Source: Candidatus Bathyarchaeota archaeon (lineage in GTDB: Archaea; Thermoproteota; Bathyarchaeia; TCS64). Taken from it: DNA of 6,268 nt. The stretch covers positions 1 through 6,268 of the forward strand of contig DAOVEE010000111.1 of the NCBI GenBank assembly GCA_030669135.1. The letters are read 5' to 3'. Positions 5,963 to 6,268 of the stretch are shown piece after piece. How positions within the stretch are numbered: position 1 is the first letter of the stretch; each line of letters starts with the position of its first letter. Both the position numbers and the translations under genes were made by a program. Under the pieces are notes generated by a model, which saw only the letters and a program-made list of their open reading frames with translations, was not told where the DNA came from and searched no databases.

Positions 5963-6268
5963 TTAGCCAAGCTTGAGGGGTTCTTCATGTTTCAGGGTCT
6001 CGGGGACCATGAAGTGCATGATGGGTATCCTGAACACCATGTCCACGATGAGCGGTATGACGAATATGAGGGCCGGGTAGCTGCTGTTGTAGAGGTAGCC
6101 CCCCATGATAGGCGCCCCGACCCTCACCAAGGCGCTGAACGTGTTGCTGATCCCCAGCCATCTGCCTCTCTGCTCGGGTGGAACCATCTCCATCATGAGC
6201 GTCTGGTACGCGCTGCTGCTCAACGCGAGCCCCCTTAGGAACCAGGCTAGAAGCAGCCAGTACGGGTT
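5963..6268 (-). CDS. C-terminal part of a major facilitator superfamily transporter (5' end outside the window)
   Basis: The frame is open to the right edge of the window and gives 101 residues ending in TAA. Hydrophobic segments lie at about residues 3-20, 40-58 and 64-85. Between the first two is the loop M-V-P-P-E-Q-R-G-R-W (28-37), the familiar MFS cytoplasmic loop with charged residues. It is followed by a small-residue helix ending RVGAPIMGGYLY (49-60). The tail is charged and short (ETLKHEEPLKLG), as at the cytoplasmic C-terminus of these carriers. It would be a multi-helix exporter or importer in the cytoplasmic membrane; the substrate cannot be told from this part. A TTG at 6221-6223 is in frame, but the coding pattern clearly continues upstream of it (NPYWLLLAWFLRGLAL), so the gene is cut by the window edge, not started there. 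It is followed by a T-run and then the CBS gene promoter. Confidence 0.85.
   Translation of the reverse strand, partial: NPYWLLLAWFLRGLALSSSAYQTLMMEMVPPEQRGRWLGISNTFSALVRVGAPIMGGYLYNSSYPALIFVIPLIVDMVFRIPIMHFMVPETLKHEEPLKLG

Overview
The window looks archaeal. TATA-like boxes (TTAAATA, TATATTAA, TTTATA, TAATAT) lie about 22-35 bases before several start codons. Leaders are absent or very short, TTG starts are likely at two genes, and stop codons are followed by short T-runs of the kind used as archaeal terminators. Coding regions are GC-rich and the intergenic gaps AT-rich. I cannot name a lineage; an uncultivated thermophilic or TACK-type archaeon is a guess.

Left part, plus strand (1-1791): the last 21 codons of an unidentified protein, a small four-helix membrane protein resembling DUF5658, and a succinylglutamate desuccinylase/aspartoacylase-family (M14-like) protein. 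In the last, two of the three expected zinc-binding residues are replaced.

Middle part, minus strand (about 1862-3812), convergent with the left part: a decayed fragment resembling the N-terminus of an archaeal MscL-type mechanosensitive channel, with two in-frame stops. Upstream of it is a long membrane-anchored surface protein whose WDG-type repeats can be read as about seven beta-propeller blades. That gene is broken by one in-frame TGA. Exactly the same frame continues for 80 sense codons and supplies the end of the sixth blade and all of the seventh.

Right part, minus strand (3972-6268): a cytoplasmic serine hydrolase of the beta-lactamase/CubicO type (S12 family, resembling Pab87) with a C-terminal lipocalin-like domain, a two-CBS-domain protein, and the C-terminal part of a major facilitator transporter that runs off the window. 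Each of these genes is followed by a T-run, and the first two have their own TATA-like box, so they look like single-gene units rather than an operon.

I see no RNA gene, CRISPR array, insertion sequence or defence system. The points most worth checking are the in-frame TGA in the propeller protein, the missing zinc ligands in the desuccinylase-like protein, and the MscL-like remnant.
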